From the NCBI GenBank assembly GCA_958496175.1, contig OY292274.1, forward strand, positions 2,232,001 to 2,296,000: 64,000 nucleotides of DNA, given 5' to 3'. The stretch is from Sisyra terminalis. Lineage: Eukaryota > Arthropoda > Insecta > Neuroptera > Sisyridae. How positions within the stretch are numbered: the first letter of the stretch is position 1; each line of letters begins with the position of its first letter. Below, in pieces: positions 34,279 to 47,441 of the stretch. A program made the position numbers and the translations under genes. The notes beneath the pieces are model-generated. The model saw only the letters and a list, made by a program, of their open reading frames with translations, did no database searches and was not told the origin of the DNA.

Positions 34279-34722
34279 GATATTTGGGTATAAGCTTGGA
34301 TCAGGAACGTCGAAATTTTAGAATTGTTTTTAAATGGTTTCGATATTATTCCGGTAGGTATTGTTCACTGGAATGCTTTTTGTACGTAAATTTTGACATG
34401 TCAGAAATAAAGTAATGATTGTTATTTTCAATTATGTATTTATATTGTATTATGTAAAATTAAATTTTCTAAATAAAGTCTACTTTGGGCAAGTACACTT
34501 CAGCACACTCACAATTTGGCAATGTTGCATTTTCGACTTTGTTTTAATTTAATTCGCGATTAAATCTGTCCATAATAAAAATAACCATCGCTTCTTCATT
34601 TTTGGCTTGTCAAAGTTTACGTACTTATTGCATTCGAGTGAACAATACGTACCCATTCGGAATAGTTACCTACAGTTCGGAATATCTCGACGTTCCTGAT
34701 CCAAGCTTATACCGATATTTGA
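34279..34722. repeat. Second foldback inside the hAT-type element
   Basis: TATAAGCTTGGATCAGGAAC (34290..34309) is complementary to GTTCCTGATCCAAGCTTATA (34692..34711). The arms continue inwards for about 150 nt with more divergence (TATTGTTCACTGGAATGC against its partner near 34635). Confidence 0.8.
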
Positions 34723-35100
34723 TAGTAGTCGTAAATAAAATAAAATTAGATATCAGAACAAAATTATAAATATTTATCTAAATTATGTAGGGTAGGCAGT
34801 GTCTTTTTGTCTATATGTAATGCACGCCACTGCCTATTGTAGGTATGCGCAATTGAACATACTCTTTTTAGATATTTATAAATTTTATTGGAAATTAATT
34901 GATTATTACATACAAATATTTTATTCTAAGCAAGAGTTTATTAAATGTGTCTTTTTCAAGACGACAAGATAGTGTTTTTAAATATGATTATGTTTTTCGT
35001 AAAAGAAATAAGAAAAATACAAATTTTCATATACCACTACAAATAGCAAATTTGAAAAGAAAATATAATCTACACCTACGTTATGCAGACGAAGCCGCCG

Positions 35101-36136
35101 TATTCGCGATATTCCAAGAAGTTTCTTCTGTAATAATGACCTCACTATGACCCGTTAAGCTCTCATTTTATTAAGATGAATCAATTATCTAATATTTACC
35201 TACACATTTTTTATAAAATATTTCATATTTATAAAGTATTTACCTACTCATTTTTTTTCCAATCGTTAAATGCGCTTGTTGAATCCAACTTTAGAAATAA
35301 GAATAAAAGTTACATTTTCAGAAGAAAATATATTTTATATACCTATATTCATAACGTTTGTATTATATTCAACATGATATAATAACATGATATTCGTATA
35401 AATCGTAATTGTTTGAAAATTAATCATAAATTTCCTTCCGAGGATGAGTTTTCCATAAAAAAACATAGCTCAAGATGCAAGTATAAAAAGAAATAAAATG
35501 TCCCTATTTATATTTTATAATTGCTTTGCTAATAATATTCTCTATAATACAAATGTGCTTAGAAAGAATGTTATTCACGTTTTCACTAAGTCAAGATGAG
35601 TATTAGTAAGAATTTATGATAATTTATCATTTCCATTTGCTTTGTAATTTTATACAAGAAAGTTTGCACAAAGCGAAAATAAACAAAAATCTACTACGAT
35701 GACAATTATGAAGAGGAAAACGTTGAACAAAAAACAAACAAAAGTATTAATTGAGTGGCTTCGGGGTGAACGAATAGAACTTCCGTGATTTACATAAAGA
35801 TATTATACGAGTAGTCTACCCTCATTTATGATTAATTTCCTTTCCATTTGTCGCCCACTATTTCCCTTTTATTCATACAATAGTTTTTTGAATACTTGAA
35901 ATTCGTTTAAGATACTTTTGTGCTAATCTCGAAAAAATAAAACAAACAATTAAACTTTATTTGTTGATAAAAAATGAAAATTTCTGTAAAGACTTAATAT
36001 TCAAACGATTGTTATTGCATATCTATTCACTGTACTATATAATTATTGAAGTTATATTTCTTTAGGTGCACAATAAGGAGGAAAAAATAAATGGTGTTAT
36101 GGAAGTTATCTCATGGAACTAGGTTACGTCTGAAAA
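35101..36136. other. Intergenic, nothing recognised
   Basis: AT-rich; no gene, no repeat boundary. Confidence 0.35.
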
Positions 36137-38027
36137 TCTAAACACATAAATAAAACTGGAGTGTCTGTTTGTAATATTGAAATAACCGCTTTATACTACA
36201 TGCAAATATGAGTATATACGGTACATACACCAAAATAACATTTTTTACAATTTTTGTCTGTCTGTCTGTTTGTTCCGGCTAATATCTGAAATGGCTGAAC
36301 CGATTTTGACGGGACTTTTATTGCGAGGTAGATGATTTAATAAGGAGTAACTTAGGCTACTTTATCTTAGATATAAAAATCTTTTATTTAAGCAAAATAA
36401 AGTAATATTGCAATTGAACAATCAACAATCGAAATTTTGAATTTAATAAGCGTAATTAATTAATAAATAATTTATTATTAATAAACTTCTGTTTTTGTTA
36501 TATCATTTTAACTACACATTTTAAATAACGTCATTTCACTTAATTAGTATGAAAGTTTATGTTGTAGTAACTTATTCCAAATACCAAACAGGCGGTTTTT
36601 AATTTTTGTTTGTTTTTCGACAGTTAAACTTTTTAAATCAAATTTTTATGAACCAATAATTGTGAACTGGAGGAATTATTTATTCTGCTGAAAAACATTG
36701 AGGGAGCAATTTTTATCATATATATTTCATTATCAATTTAAAATATAAAATCTTCCAAACTAACTTTTCTTCGGTATTTAGAACAATTTGAAAATCAATT
36801 ATTGTTATTGAAAATAAATAAGATATTCTAATTTATCTCCATTCTTTCCACCTATTTCCAACAATTTTGTATGCACAACGTCTAAATGTGCAAAATTGAA
36901 TAGCTTTTTAGTCATGATAACCAAATAAAGAAGGAAATATTTTTTTTCGTTCTACATTGTATTTTCAAATTATAAATGCATATTTGTGTCGATGAAATTT
37001 GGAAAGTGTTTGCCTTATACGATGCAGATATAAAATAAAACGGTTTTTTTTTGTTGATAATTCATCCTCTAAAAGAGTGAAAAATGGGGACTAAGTTTAT
37101 AAAGGACAAACGTCTAATAAACAATCGAAATTTAAAATTTAATTATCTAGTACCGTTAAAGACGAAACGTATTTACCCTGTATTATAAAACAAAGTTGCT
37201 TTAATATTAGAAATAGAAACGTTGGGTCTGCTTAAAAATTTAAACTCTGATAGATATATTTGAAAATGGTTAAGTTAAGTTTATAAGTGAGCATTAAGTT
37301 TTTTGGCTTTCACATATTGAAACCTGAAAATTCGAAATACGTATTCACAAATAAATACATTAGTAAGCGAATATCAAATAGCAAGGAATTCGGCGAACTA
37401 AAAGAAAATGGTTTAATTATATAGTTGAAATTCAGATATTTTAATAATAAATGCATAGATATTAGATACGCGATGGTTATACTTGATTATGGAGGAATTG
37501 CGTTTCGTGCAATTGAACAAATTTTAATTTCACGGTAGTTTTGTATATTGCAGTAGTGTAATAGTTTTGAAAAAAAAGGTTCATTCAGGATTCGAGACAA
37601 TGAAATGGGATTTCTACTAATATTCTAATCTAGAATCTAGAACCTTTGCTTCTGTTATTTTGACGTGAGTATTTTAAAAACTTTTTACTGTTTTAAGTCA
37701 TAATTAAGACCGAATTTATTGAACTTTGCGATATTTTTTATTTATGTATAGATGCTGTTTGATTTACGGATTATTTGGTTAACGGCAGGTAAACCTACCG
37801 TAGGTATATGCAATAGACATACTCTTTTTAGATAATTATAAATATTTTTGAAAATATTTTGATCATTACCGACAACTAAAGTCGAAAAAATAGAATTTTT
37901 AAGTATGTTTTTCGTAAAAGAAATAAGAACAATAAAAATTTTCATATATCACTACAAATAGCAAATTTCAAAAAAAAAATATAATCTACACCTACGTTAC
38001 GCAAACGAAGTCGCAGGGATCTGCTAG
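36137..38027 (+). mobile_element. Non-autonomous Helitron, complete (copy G, third 5' type)
   Basis: TC after A: TCTAAACACATAAATAAAAC, then CTGGAGTGTCTGTTTGTAAT and GGCTGAACCGATTTTGACGG. Ends ACGCAAACGAAGTCGCAGGG, ATCTGCTAG, then T. 1891 bp. Its middle and 3' parts match copies E and F. It abuts copy H with only 3 nt between. Confidence 0.75.
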
Positions 38028-38030
38028 TCG

Positions 38031-39574
38031 TCTATTATTATAAAGAGGAAAGATTTGATTGTTTGTTTGCTTTGAATAGGCTCTGAAACTACTTGTGACC
38101 GATTTGAAAAATTCTTTCACTGTTGGAAAGCTACACTATTTCCGATGAACATGAGCTATATTAAATTTTCAAAAAAAAGGGATCCATACTAAAACTACAC
38201 TAATGTGTGAAAAAATTGCCAAAAAACTTTCTTACATCGCGTGCGCTGGTGATTTAACTAAACAACGAAACAACCGAATTAAATGAAACTTTATATTATA
38301 CAACACAATTATCCACAAACGTTAGACTACTTATCATTCCTTAAAAATAATAAGGGAATGTATCCCCTACGTAAAAACTGAGGGATGAAAAAAAAGTTAT
38401 ATATCATTGGAAAGGTATTTAAAAGTTAAATTATGATCTGTATTAATATTTTTAGTTGAACTCATAAAAAGCACAGTAATTTAATTTAAAGTACAAAAAA
38501 TTACATTTTTGAAATATAAATGTTTTTATAGATAATAATCTGACAGTAAACTTTTTTTTTTACAAAATTGTTGTAAATAGATCCTTAGGGTTGCTCAGTA
38601 AGAAAATATTAACGAAAAAAATGTAATAGTAATAAAAATAATAATAGTAATAAAGTTTAAACTAAATACGTTTTTAAAACCGTGCATATATAAAATCGTG
38701 TATTTATATACCCCTCCTGACTGATGAAATTTTAATATTCGGTGTATTCCTTATAGGAAGTAGGCATGTGATAAGATTTTTTTTTTTAAATTACTACCCT
38801 AACAGACAAGGGTGGATTCAGGTTTTTTTTCTTGGGTGGGGGCACAGTATCTTTTATTTGCAAGTGCGTTAAAGGTATCACGAAAAAATTCGCAATTCCA
38901 GCCAGAAATCATCATAATATAAATAATCATATCATCATAATGATATAAGAAATTTAAAATCCTCTTCCAGAGCAGAAGGCATACGCCAAATTGTGTATGG
39001 TGAACTCTTGACTGTCCAATATAGTATAATAATATAGTTGAAATTCAGATATTTTAAGAAGTTTATAGATACATAATGGTTATACATGATTATGGAAGAA
39101 CTGAGTTTCGTGCAATTGTACAAATTTCAATTTCGCGGTTGTGTTGTACAGTGCAATAGTATAGTAGTTTTTGGAAAAAGGTTCATTCGGGAATCGAAAC
39201 AGTGAGATGGGGTTATTTTGACGCAAGTATTTTGATAACTTTCGACTTTTTTTAGTCATAATTAAAACCGAATTTATTGAACTTAGCGATATTTTTTATT
39301 TACGTATAGATGCTGATTGATTTACGGACTATTTGGTTCACGGTAGGTATACCTACCGTAGATATATGCAATAGACCATACTCTTTTTAGATATTTATAA
39401 ATATTTTTTGAAAATTAATTGATTATTACATAGAACTATTTGATTCTTTGCAACAGTTTATTAAATGTGTCTTTTTCAAGAGTGTGAAGTGTTTTTAAGT
39501 ATGATTATGTTTTTCGTTAAAGAAATAAGAAAAATAAAATACGTTACGTAGACGAAGTCGCGGGGATCAGCTAG
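38031..39574 (+). mobile_element. Non-autonomous Helitron, complete (copy H)
   Basis: Starts TCTATTATTATAAAGAGG and ends with the hairpin GACGAAGTC and GGGGATCAGCTAG before T. 1544 bp. Same subfamily as copies A and I. The base before its TC is G, not A, because it directly follows Helitron G. Confidence 0.8.
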
Positions 39575-40601
39575 TATATAATAATTTGGTAGAGGCCACT
39601 ATATTCATTATATTATATCTATCGTCAAAGTTTGGATCTTGCATCGAGGAATTTTTTGATATTTTTCGATTTGTGGATTTTTGTTTACCCTAGAGGCGCT
39701 AAAAACTTTATTTGTTGCTAAGTGAAAGTAAAAAACAATAAAATAGACAAAATTGTGAGTGATTTAGATTTTCTAATAACCTAAAGTAGAAAAATTGTAA
39801 AGATGAAATGTCAACAAAACGGTTAATGAACTTTCAATTGCAAACTATGAAAGCCACTTAATATTTTAATTGATAATTCAAAACACTTCAAACTGACACA
39901 ATAAGTCGTTCCAATATTGAATATTGAGTTGTAACTATGTACATAGGTTTGATATCAATCGTGTGTGCACTTGAAAAAATCTCATTTAAAACATATCTAG
40001 TGCAATGTTTGTGCAATTGCACCGTCTGTCTACTGCATTCGGATGCACTTTTCCTTGTCATGTTGAATCGCATCACAACGCGACGTCATAATAACAAAAC
40101 TAATTTAAAATTGAATTGGCAATAAAACACGAAACGAAAAAAATTACAAACGCTACCATATCAGAGAGACATTTTGTGCAGAAGGTGTCCGAAGCAAATG
40201 TGCTTCTTCTTCTCATATTCGTCCATTGAACCATTTTCTGTTTCCGTCTTTCATGTAAGCGATTTATGGTACTGTGTGTCTTGGCAAAATTGCTTTTCGA
40301 CCAAGAAAGCAAGAAGTCAAATCTAGTTCAAACTAATAATAATAATAGTAATATTATTAAGAAAGCAGTCGCATTGAGACCTCGCCATTACATGCAATCC
40401 CAGTAAAAAGAATTTGATAAGAGTTGCCAATGCAAGAATGGGGTAACTTCTCGTTTTTCTCATATTACAACGTGCTTTGTATGCATCATGTCTTCATTGA
40501 CTTTTGAGTTTTACTTGAATAAAACGAGTAGGTATGTCCCACAAGTCGATTTTAAGAAAATTAAAGCGTTAATGATTTAATCATCAATTTATGATTTTAA
40601 A
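39575..40601. other. Intergenic, no gene supported
   Basis: AT-rich. Short frames on both strands at 39888..40312 overlap each other and have no recognisable content. Confidence 0.35.
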
Positions 40602-41868
40602 TCTATAAAAATATATAAAATTCTTACGTTTGTCTGTACATTTCGATTTTAAACCCAATTTTAGGATAAATATTTGTTTTCAGAGTTCCTTATTCCCAAT
40701 TTAACATTTTTGACATTTTTATCTGTCTGTCTGTCTGTCTGTGTGTCCAGATTTAACTAAAGAACGGAACAACCAAATTAAATGAAATTTGGTATTAAGA
40801 TACAACACAATTACCCACTCACATTAGGCTACTTTTCATTTCTTAAAAATAATAAGGTATTCCCTACGTAAAAACTGAAGGATGAAAAAAAATCTTTTAG
40901 GCAGGTGAGTTATATTTTGTTGGAAAGGTATTTGAAAGTAAGAATTTAATCTTTATAAATCTTTTAAGTTAAACTAATAAAAAGCACAGTAAATTCAACT
41001 TAAAGTACAGAAAATTACCTCTTTGAAATATAAACGTTTTTATATAAATAAACATACAATTCACAGGTATGTTAATATTGCATTGGCTTATGTATCTGAC
41101 TTCTGGTGCTGATTATAAAGAGACGTGGGTTCAAAGCTTACAGTAAGCTTTTTTTTTACAAAATTATCGTAAATAAACCCTTAGGGTAGCTTAGAAAGGA
41201 AAGATTAACTGAAAAAAGGAGAAGTAGTAATAATAATAGTAATTAAGCTTAGAGTAAATACGTTTTAAAACCGTGTATACATAAAATCGTGTATTAATAC
41301 ACCCCCTCTGATGACTGAGGAAATTCTTATAATCGGTGTATTTCTTATAAGAAGTAGGCAAGTAATAAGATTTTTTTTTAAAAATTCCTGCACTAAAAGA
41401 CTGAAAGGCAATGACTTAGTTTATATGAGAAAATGTAGTGTTAATCAACAATCGAATTTTTAAACTTAATAAGTGTAATTAATAAATAAATAAGTATATG
41501 TTTTCGTTATATCATTTTAATAACAACATTTTACATAATGTCATTTCACTTAGTTAGTATGAAAGTTTACGTAATACTTATACCAAATACCAAAGAGGCG
41601 GTTTAAAATTTTTTTTTGTTTTTCATTCAAACTTTTTAAAATTTTTTTGAACCAATGATTGTGATCTAAAACTTGAATTATATATTATGCTGAAAAGCAT
41701 TAAAGGAGCAATTTTGGTCATATATTTCATTATCATCAATAAATATATACAATCATCCATACTAACTTTTCTTCGGTATTTAGAACAATTTCAAATCCAA
41801 TTATTGTTATTAAACATTAAACTAATATAATCTACATTTACGTTTCGCAGACCAAGTGGATCAGCTAG
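40602..41868 (+). mobile_element. Non-autonomous Helitron, complete (copy D)
   Basis: TC after A: TCTATAAAAATATATAAAAT, a (CTGT)n run near 40722, the phrase ACGGAACAACCAAATTAAAT, and end CAGACCAAGTGGATCAGCTAG before T. The 3' hairpin is damaged (cgtttcgcagaccaagtgg), a likely late mutation. 1267 bp, non-coding. Confidence 0.75.
41071..41143 (+). repeat. tRNA-like module in Helitron D
   Basis: GTATCTGACTTCTGGTGCTG resembles the anticodon arm of an arginine tRNA, and GACGTGGGTTCAAAGCTTAC the T-arm. Decayed; no intact cloverleaf. Confidence 0.45.
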
Positions 41869-42448
41869 TAAATAATAAAAACGTATACAAACTCGTTTAA
41901 AAACTTAGACAAATAATAAACAGTTAAATGGCCTAAAGTTTTTCGGGTGCGGGTTGTGTATAAATTACAAAAAATAAAATGAATCAATACTCAAAAATCA
42001 GTTCCATTAAATGGAGATGAAACATTATAGAGTTGAACCACTTTATGAGGGGAGATTTGAATAGGGTTTTCTTCCGATTAATACACATTTGGAGTTCAGT
42101 AACAGTTTTCTCTTGGAAATCCGGGGGAAATTTTTTTATTTATAATATACCAAGATTTGTTGAAAAAAAATCAGAAATTTCTTCATTTAGTTCTACATTA
42201 CCCACTGATAAAGAGATGTAGGAAGACCAGTAATAACAAGCATGTCCTTGGCAAATGCTTTCTCACGGAAAAAATTAAACAAGATAGGCAACATGCGGGG
42301 TCGGAACTCAAATATTGAGAAACACATCAGAAAAAGAAATAATAATCTATTGAAAGTTTTAGTTAACAAAGAAAAGGAATAAGAAAATATCAAGGCGTAT
42401 TAAATAAAAAAAAACAATTATTTTTGTTGCTAATTGATTAAAACTGTA
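41869..42448. other. Intergenic, nothing recognised
   Basis: AT-rich; short overlapping frames only. Confidence 0.35.
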
Positions 42449-43028
42449 TGGGTGGTGTAAAAACGCCAACAATTTTTTTTCGAGTCTCATAATGAAATAT
42501 CTATATACCAAAAACCAGCTCGAAATATTTTTTATCTTCCCGAAATTGGTAAAATTTGATTTTATTTCTTTTTTATTTTTCTTGTCAGTACAGTAAAATA
42601 TTGTATAGAAAATAAAAATCGTTCTTGAAATTTTGAATACAAAATTTTCTTTTTAAAGTTCGAGCATATTCTTTTTTAAATTTTCAAATGTGCTTGTTTT
42701 GATGTTTTCGAGAGACCCATAAATATGCATTTTAATTGATAATTTAAAAAACTATTATGATCGATCTTGTAACGTAATATTAAGGGTTTAGAGTTTCAGA
42801 AAGTAACAACTTTCCTTCAGTACAAATTTTACTGTACCGAAAAAAAATCTGCACAACTTGAATATCGGAGTTTTTTGAACTATTAAAATGCTTGAATGGC
42901 CTTTAAAAATTATATTTTGGGCTGTTTTTTGGAGAGTTGTTTAAAACATGTTTTTTTAAAACATGATAAATGAACGTATTTCAGTATGAGTCCTGAAAAA
43001 AATTGCCTGTTTTTTTTTTGCGTCACCC
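42449..43028. mobile_element. TA-flanked TIR element, non-coding
   Basis: Left TGGGTGGTGTAAAAA.., right ..TTTTTGCGTCACCC; TA on both sides (42447..42448, 43029..43030). Subterminal similarity extends about 60 bp (left AATTTTTTTTCGAGTCTCAT, right complement AATTTTTTTCAGGACTCATA). The next bases (TAGGGTGGCGTAAAAA, 43036 on) look like the start of another copy. Confidence 0.55.
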
Positions 43029-43151
43029 TACTATATAGGGTGGCGTAAAAATATTTAGTAGCAAATTTTTATTTTAGTAGTATTCTACGTTAATAGTTTA
43101 ACGATGATTCTCAAAAATAATGACTGAACTAAAATAGCCCCGACGGATTTT

Positions 43152-43410
43152 GTGTTACCAGTAAAGTGGAATTTCTTCAGCACTTCGCATGGTATATGGT
43201 GGCATCTAAAAAGAGGACCTAGTCTTTTAATAGCAAACAAATTGAAGTTATACAAAACAATAATAAAGCTAATTTGGACATACGCACTGGATATTTGGGA
43301 ATGCGCTGAAGTATTAAATACCAACATCATTCAATCGTCGAAATCGGAAATCTTACGATTTTTAGCTATGAAACCACAGTGTATAAGCGACCAGCGACTA
43401 AACATTGCAT
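43152..43410 (+). pseudogene. jockey-clade LINE RT, C-terminal fragment
   Basis: An 86-codon frame reading LLIANKLKLYKTIIKLIWTY, ALDIWECAEVLNTNIIQSSK and EILRFLAMKPQCISDQRL. Known: the NK-x-x-LYK-x-x-x-x-x-x-WTY ... LWG-A ... NI..IQ..Q.K.LR region follows the RT domain in jockey-type ORF2. A short 5'-truncated relic, with no upstream catalytic motif. Not a host gene. Confidence 0.65.
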
Positions 43411-45831
43411 GATGACCTAAATGCGCCTGTAATAATGGAATATTATGAACCTAAAATAATTTAGCTAGTATCTCGTAGGAATTCTATATATCTTCTATAT
43501 CTCGCAGAATTCTGGATAATTATTGTTCATATGAAAAATAACAAATAAAAGCTGTTGCATGAGAACAATATCCCACTATAAAATTTCTTTTGGAGAATCA
43601 CAGGAATAACGGAAAATACTGTTGCAATCTTTACCATTCGAAATATAATCATTGTATATACGACCGTCTTGGTCATTTATACACTTTATACATATGTCTT
43701 GATTTTACTTCTACCCTAATGATATTAGGTGCTTATTTTACACATTGTTTTAAAATATTATTTGATAGTTCATTTATTCGCCCACTTTAGGTAGAACCTG
43801 TAAAAATTTTGGTATGAACCAGTGAATAATATCCTAAGTTAAACTAAGAAAACCAAGTAATTCAGATACCGTCAATATGTACCCAGAATTAATTGGAGAT
43901 GCATAGTATTCCAGTTGTAATAAATTATAACAGTGACGATAATTTTTTTTATTAATTTATTATTTACAATTTTATTAAGTTTAATAAAAATTGAACACTA
44001 GTTGTTTTTTTTTTTTGGAATAACTTATTTTGATCTTGAAAATAATCATCTTAAGAGTAAATATAGGAAAACCAAAAAAATAATAAAACATACTTTTATT
44101 TTTCCTTAGACTTACAATTATGAAAATAATATATGTTTTGCTCCTATATGTGGCCTATTTTTTATTGAAGTTTTGTGAAAAAAAAAATGGTGAAACACTT
44201 CGAAAAAAAATAAAACCGAGGTACACTATTAGGCGTAGATCACATTTCATGTTTTTTCCAGGTGTTGCACCAACTATTTTTTCATGCAATTTTTATGAGT
44301 TATAGTGCTCATGTAGAAGCATAAAATATATTTTTTTCGTGATTGTCATTTTCAGAGAACACATAAAAAAAAAATATTTCATTTGTTTTTTGGATTTTTT
44401 TTATATTTTTTTTTTCTAAAAATTTCAAAAAAATATATGATATACTCTGTAAAATAATCTAAAGCCTCGCGTTAGTTTCACTTCTCTAGCTCAATTAGTT
44501 TTTGGGATACATAACTTTTAAAATAACCATGCGGAGGGACATTTTTGCCCATATCTCAAGGTCAAAGAGGAATTTGGTCGTGAAAAGTATATAAAATGTA
44601 TTTATATATCAAGTCGATATTTTAACATAAGTTTCGACATAGGTTCCTATTTGGGGGCCAACTCGCCATGTGGATCCTGCTAGACCCTTTATTTTTTATA
44701 TAATTCTTTTAACTGTAAGTTGATTTTTTTTCTTTTCTTTTCCTGCTCATCTCCTTTGGTACCACTATAATTTGTTTTTGTATGATTTTGCATTGCTATT
44801 ATTAATATCAATAAAATAAATTCTTCAATTCATACTTCAATTCATGATGCAATTTTTGTGAAAAGCAATTCTTGCAATTAATTTTTTTATTATGACAAAA
44901 TTGGAAGCCGATTCATCTTATTAATTCAAAATTAGCAAGTATTTTGTCATTTATTTTATAGTTTCAATAAAAATTGACATAACACTAACAGTTTAAATAA
45001 TAAATATAGACATAAATATTTGAATTTTGTATACATGAAAATTATCCTTCTAAATCATTTACAAATTTGTGTAAAAAAGGTACTTAAATAAAATCATATT
45101 TTCAAGGGTAGTAAAAATAACAAAATGATACTAGTTGGATATGATTAACAAACGTATAGACTATATTATCCCAAAATATTAGATTTAAATTTTTTCCTCC
45201 ACATGAATTTTTTGGGGCTCAATATCGAGCTTTTTTCAAACAAAACTTTTGTATAAAAAATGTTTAATTTTGGGTCAATGCCGGGTTTTTTTCATGACAT
45301 CAAAAGGGTTTATAATTTATTTTTAAAAAATATCACTTTTAAATTTGCATCCGGTTTGATACAAGCCTATTTGAAAATCGTAAAAGTTAGTAAAAATTGA
45401 GGAAAACTCATATGCTTCCCATTTTGTTTTTAATTAAGCTAATTCAATTTTTTAATAATTTAAAATACACATTTATTACCTAATTAACTGAAGTGTCATT
45501 CATATTAATATTTATTTTGAGTAAAAAGTGAATTTTCATTTCGTTCAAATATCAAATTGGACAATTTTTGACTTCAGATAGATACTGATCAAAAATTGCT
45601 TTTAAAAACTTAAGAAGTTATATGTATTGATGGTTCTGGCAATTTGCAGGTGCTTGATTTGTGGTAAATATTAGTATATTTATAATAGATAAATTTTTTA
45701 AAATATAGTGAACTTCAGACATCATTTCTAACGCTGCTAATTTTGAAGATTTTTTGAAACTTTTAATGTGGATAATTATCACATTTTTTTAAAACCAATG
45801 TAATTGGTTGAATACCTTGCACAAATCACTA
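43411..45831. other. Long AT-rich stretch, no gene or repeat recognised
   Basis: 2.4 kb. Small frames (43590..43790, 44120..44305) show low-complexity hydrophobic sequence only. Confidence 0.4.
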
Positions 45832-46031
45832 AAGCAGTCTATTCACGCTCCGACTTGCAGTCCAACTTGTGGTCCGACTTTCGAAGTTAGATCTAAAGTC
45901 GGACCGTGAATGGTGTTGTTGGAAGTTGGATGTCTAGTCGGACTAGTCGGATCATTTAGGTGATTCAACTTAAAGATCCAACTAGTAGTTCGACTAGCAG
46001 TACTGCAAGTCGGAGCGTGAATGGCCTGCTT
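45832..46031. mobile_element. 200-bp MITE with 30-bp TIRs and repeated GTCGGACT words
   Basis: Left AAGCAGTCTATTCACGCTCC and complement of the right end AAGCAGGCCATTCACGCTCC, both followed by GACTTGCAGT. Inside, GTCGGACT/AGTCCGAC-like words recur at least six times on both strands. GC-richer than the flanks. Superfamily and target duplication not determined. Confidence 0.75.
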
Positions 46032-47440
46032 AAGCTCCAATGACATCCAATGATGTACACTTTATAATGAAAAAATTGCTTAATTATTTTTCGTCTTCAG
46101 GGTTGAACAAATAAATTTAAAAAACTGTTGAAATTTTGCCTTTGATAAGTACAAAATCAAATTTTTGAATGAAGAATACTAATTACGTAAGAGCTGCGTA
46201 TTTGCGTATGAGTTGCGGTTTTTCAACCTTATGAATTAAAAATGTCCTGAATCGACTTAGGTATATGATTCATGTATATGGATGGACAAGGTTATAAACG
46301 TTAGTCGATTCAGGACCACTATGTTGCAAAATATAAATAAGATTAACCATTCAAATCTGTTGTGGTCTGTTTATTTCTAAGAAATGCATGTGTTGATTAG
46401 TAAATGAATTTCTTAATTTTATTAGGCCATTAGCATAATTGTTGCAAAATGATTTTTTTTAAATTTAAATTTAATATATAGTATCTCTTTAATCTTCTCA
46501 CTACTATTTCTGTAGTGCTTTTAAGAATGATATATCATTAATTTAAATTATGTAATCAAATTTTTGATTTTCTCATCTTAAACTTATTTACTGAACCACA
46601 AAATTATGCAAAGAAAATAACATAAAATTAGCAAAAGTAAAATTGTAGTATTGCAACTGTTTGCTTAATAAATAGTTAAAGTAAGATAAATTATGAATTT
46701 CGATAATTGTTTTTCCAACTTGAAGAAAATTTGAGAAAAAAGAGATCAAAAATATTAATTCAGTGTTTTAACGAAAAGTTTGTATCTGGATTTTAGGTAC
46801 AGTCGAAGTCGCTTGTGTCCCATTCAGGCTTTAATATTAGGTTAAATAATGTGTGTTCCAGAGAGACGCAAAATTAATGTAGTGGAAGAAGATAACGCAA
46901 GACCAAACCGGTCGTTATTTATTTTCGAATAATAAATTATTATTATTATTATATAGTACTACCAAGATTAAATGTTTGATTATAATAATATCAAAAATTT
47001 ACTAACATAAATAATAGAATTCAATTTTCGCACTGAAGGGTAGTTAATGTAATCCATTTTTTTAATTTTTAATTTTTATCTTTTATTAATTTTATTTTAT
47101 TGAATTCCGACTTATATACTTAAGTAACTTGATATTTACGACAAAAAAGGCTAAAATATTTTATTTTTATTTTGGATTTTCTTGTAAACACTTAAAGCAA
47201 ATAATAAGTCTCGTGCTTGTTTTGCTTTTACTTTGTTTTGGTTTAACTTGAAAGAATGCTAACTGTTTACATAATATATTTTTTATATTTTTAGTTATGA
47301 AATCTATAAGAAAATAACTATAGAATTCTTCTTCCTGTTTATTTGATAAATTTGTTGATAAATTATGTCATGATGGTTTGCTATACAAAAAATAGTAACA
47401 GATACTCATCATATCTGTAAAATATACAGCTTAAAACTAA
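46032..47440. other. Intergenic, with a small hairpin
   Basis: AT-rich. The hairpin at 46244..46316 is listed separately. No gene. Confidence 0.35.
46244..46316. repeat. Small inverted repeat
   Basis: GTCCTGAATCGACTTA (46244..46259) pairs with TTAGTCGATTCAGGAC (46301..46316), with a 41-nt loop. Could be a tiny MITE or a structural hairpin. Confidence 0.6.
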
Positions 47441-47441
47441 A

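Larger units (their letters stand above)
32780..34832. mobile_element. hAT-type non-autonomous element nested in Helitron F
   Basis: Terminal inverted repeats CAGTGGCGTGCA at both ends (12 of 12). Flanked by CCTACTGT (32772..32779) and CCTATTGT (34833..34840), an 8-bp duplication with one difference; uninterrupted Helitron copies at 37790 and 39345 show a single site here. Known: hAT elements have CAGTG-type ends and 8-bp duplications. 2053 bp, no transposase frame. It contains two long foldbacks (32899..33717 and 34279..34722). Confidence 0.85.
30709..35100 (+). mobile_element. Helitron (copy F), interrupted by an hAT-type element, 3' end truncated
   Basis: Begins TC after A: TCCTAACTAATATTATAAAC, a known-looking Helitron 5' end different from copies A, C and G. 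Then tRNA-like insert, ACAATCGAAATTT blocks (twice, about 690 bp apart), and from 34840 the common 3' part up to ACGTTATGCAGACGAAGCCG. The final hairpin and CTAG are lost at about 35095. Without the nested 2053-bp element (and one 8-bp duplication) it is about 2.3 kb. Non-coding. Confidence 0.7.

Noticed and set aside
45843..46046. 67-codon Thr/Pro-rich minus-strand frame
   Set aside because: It is a translation of the repeated GTCGGACT words of the MITE.
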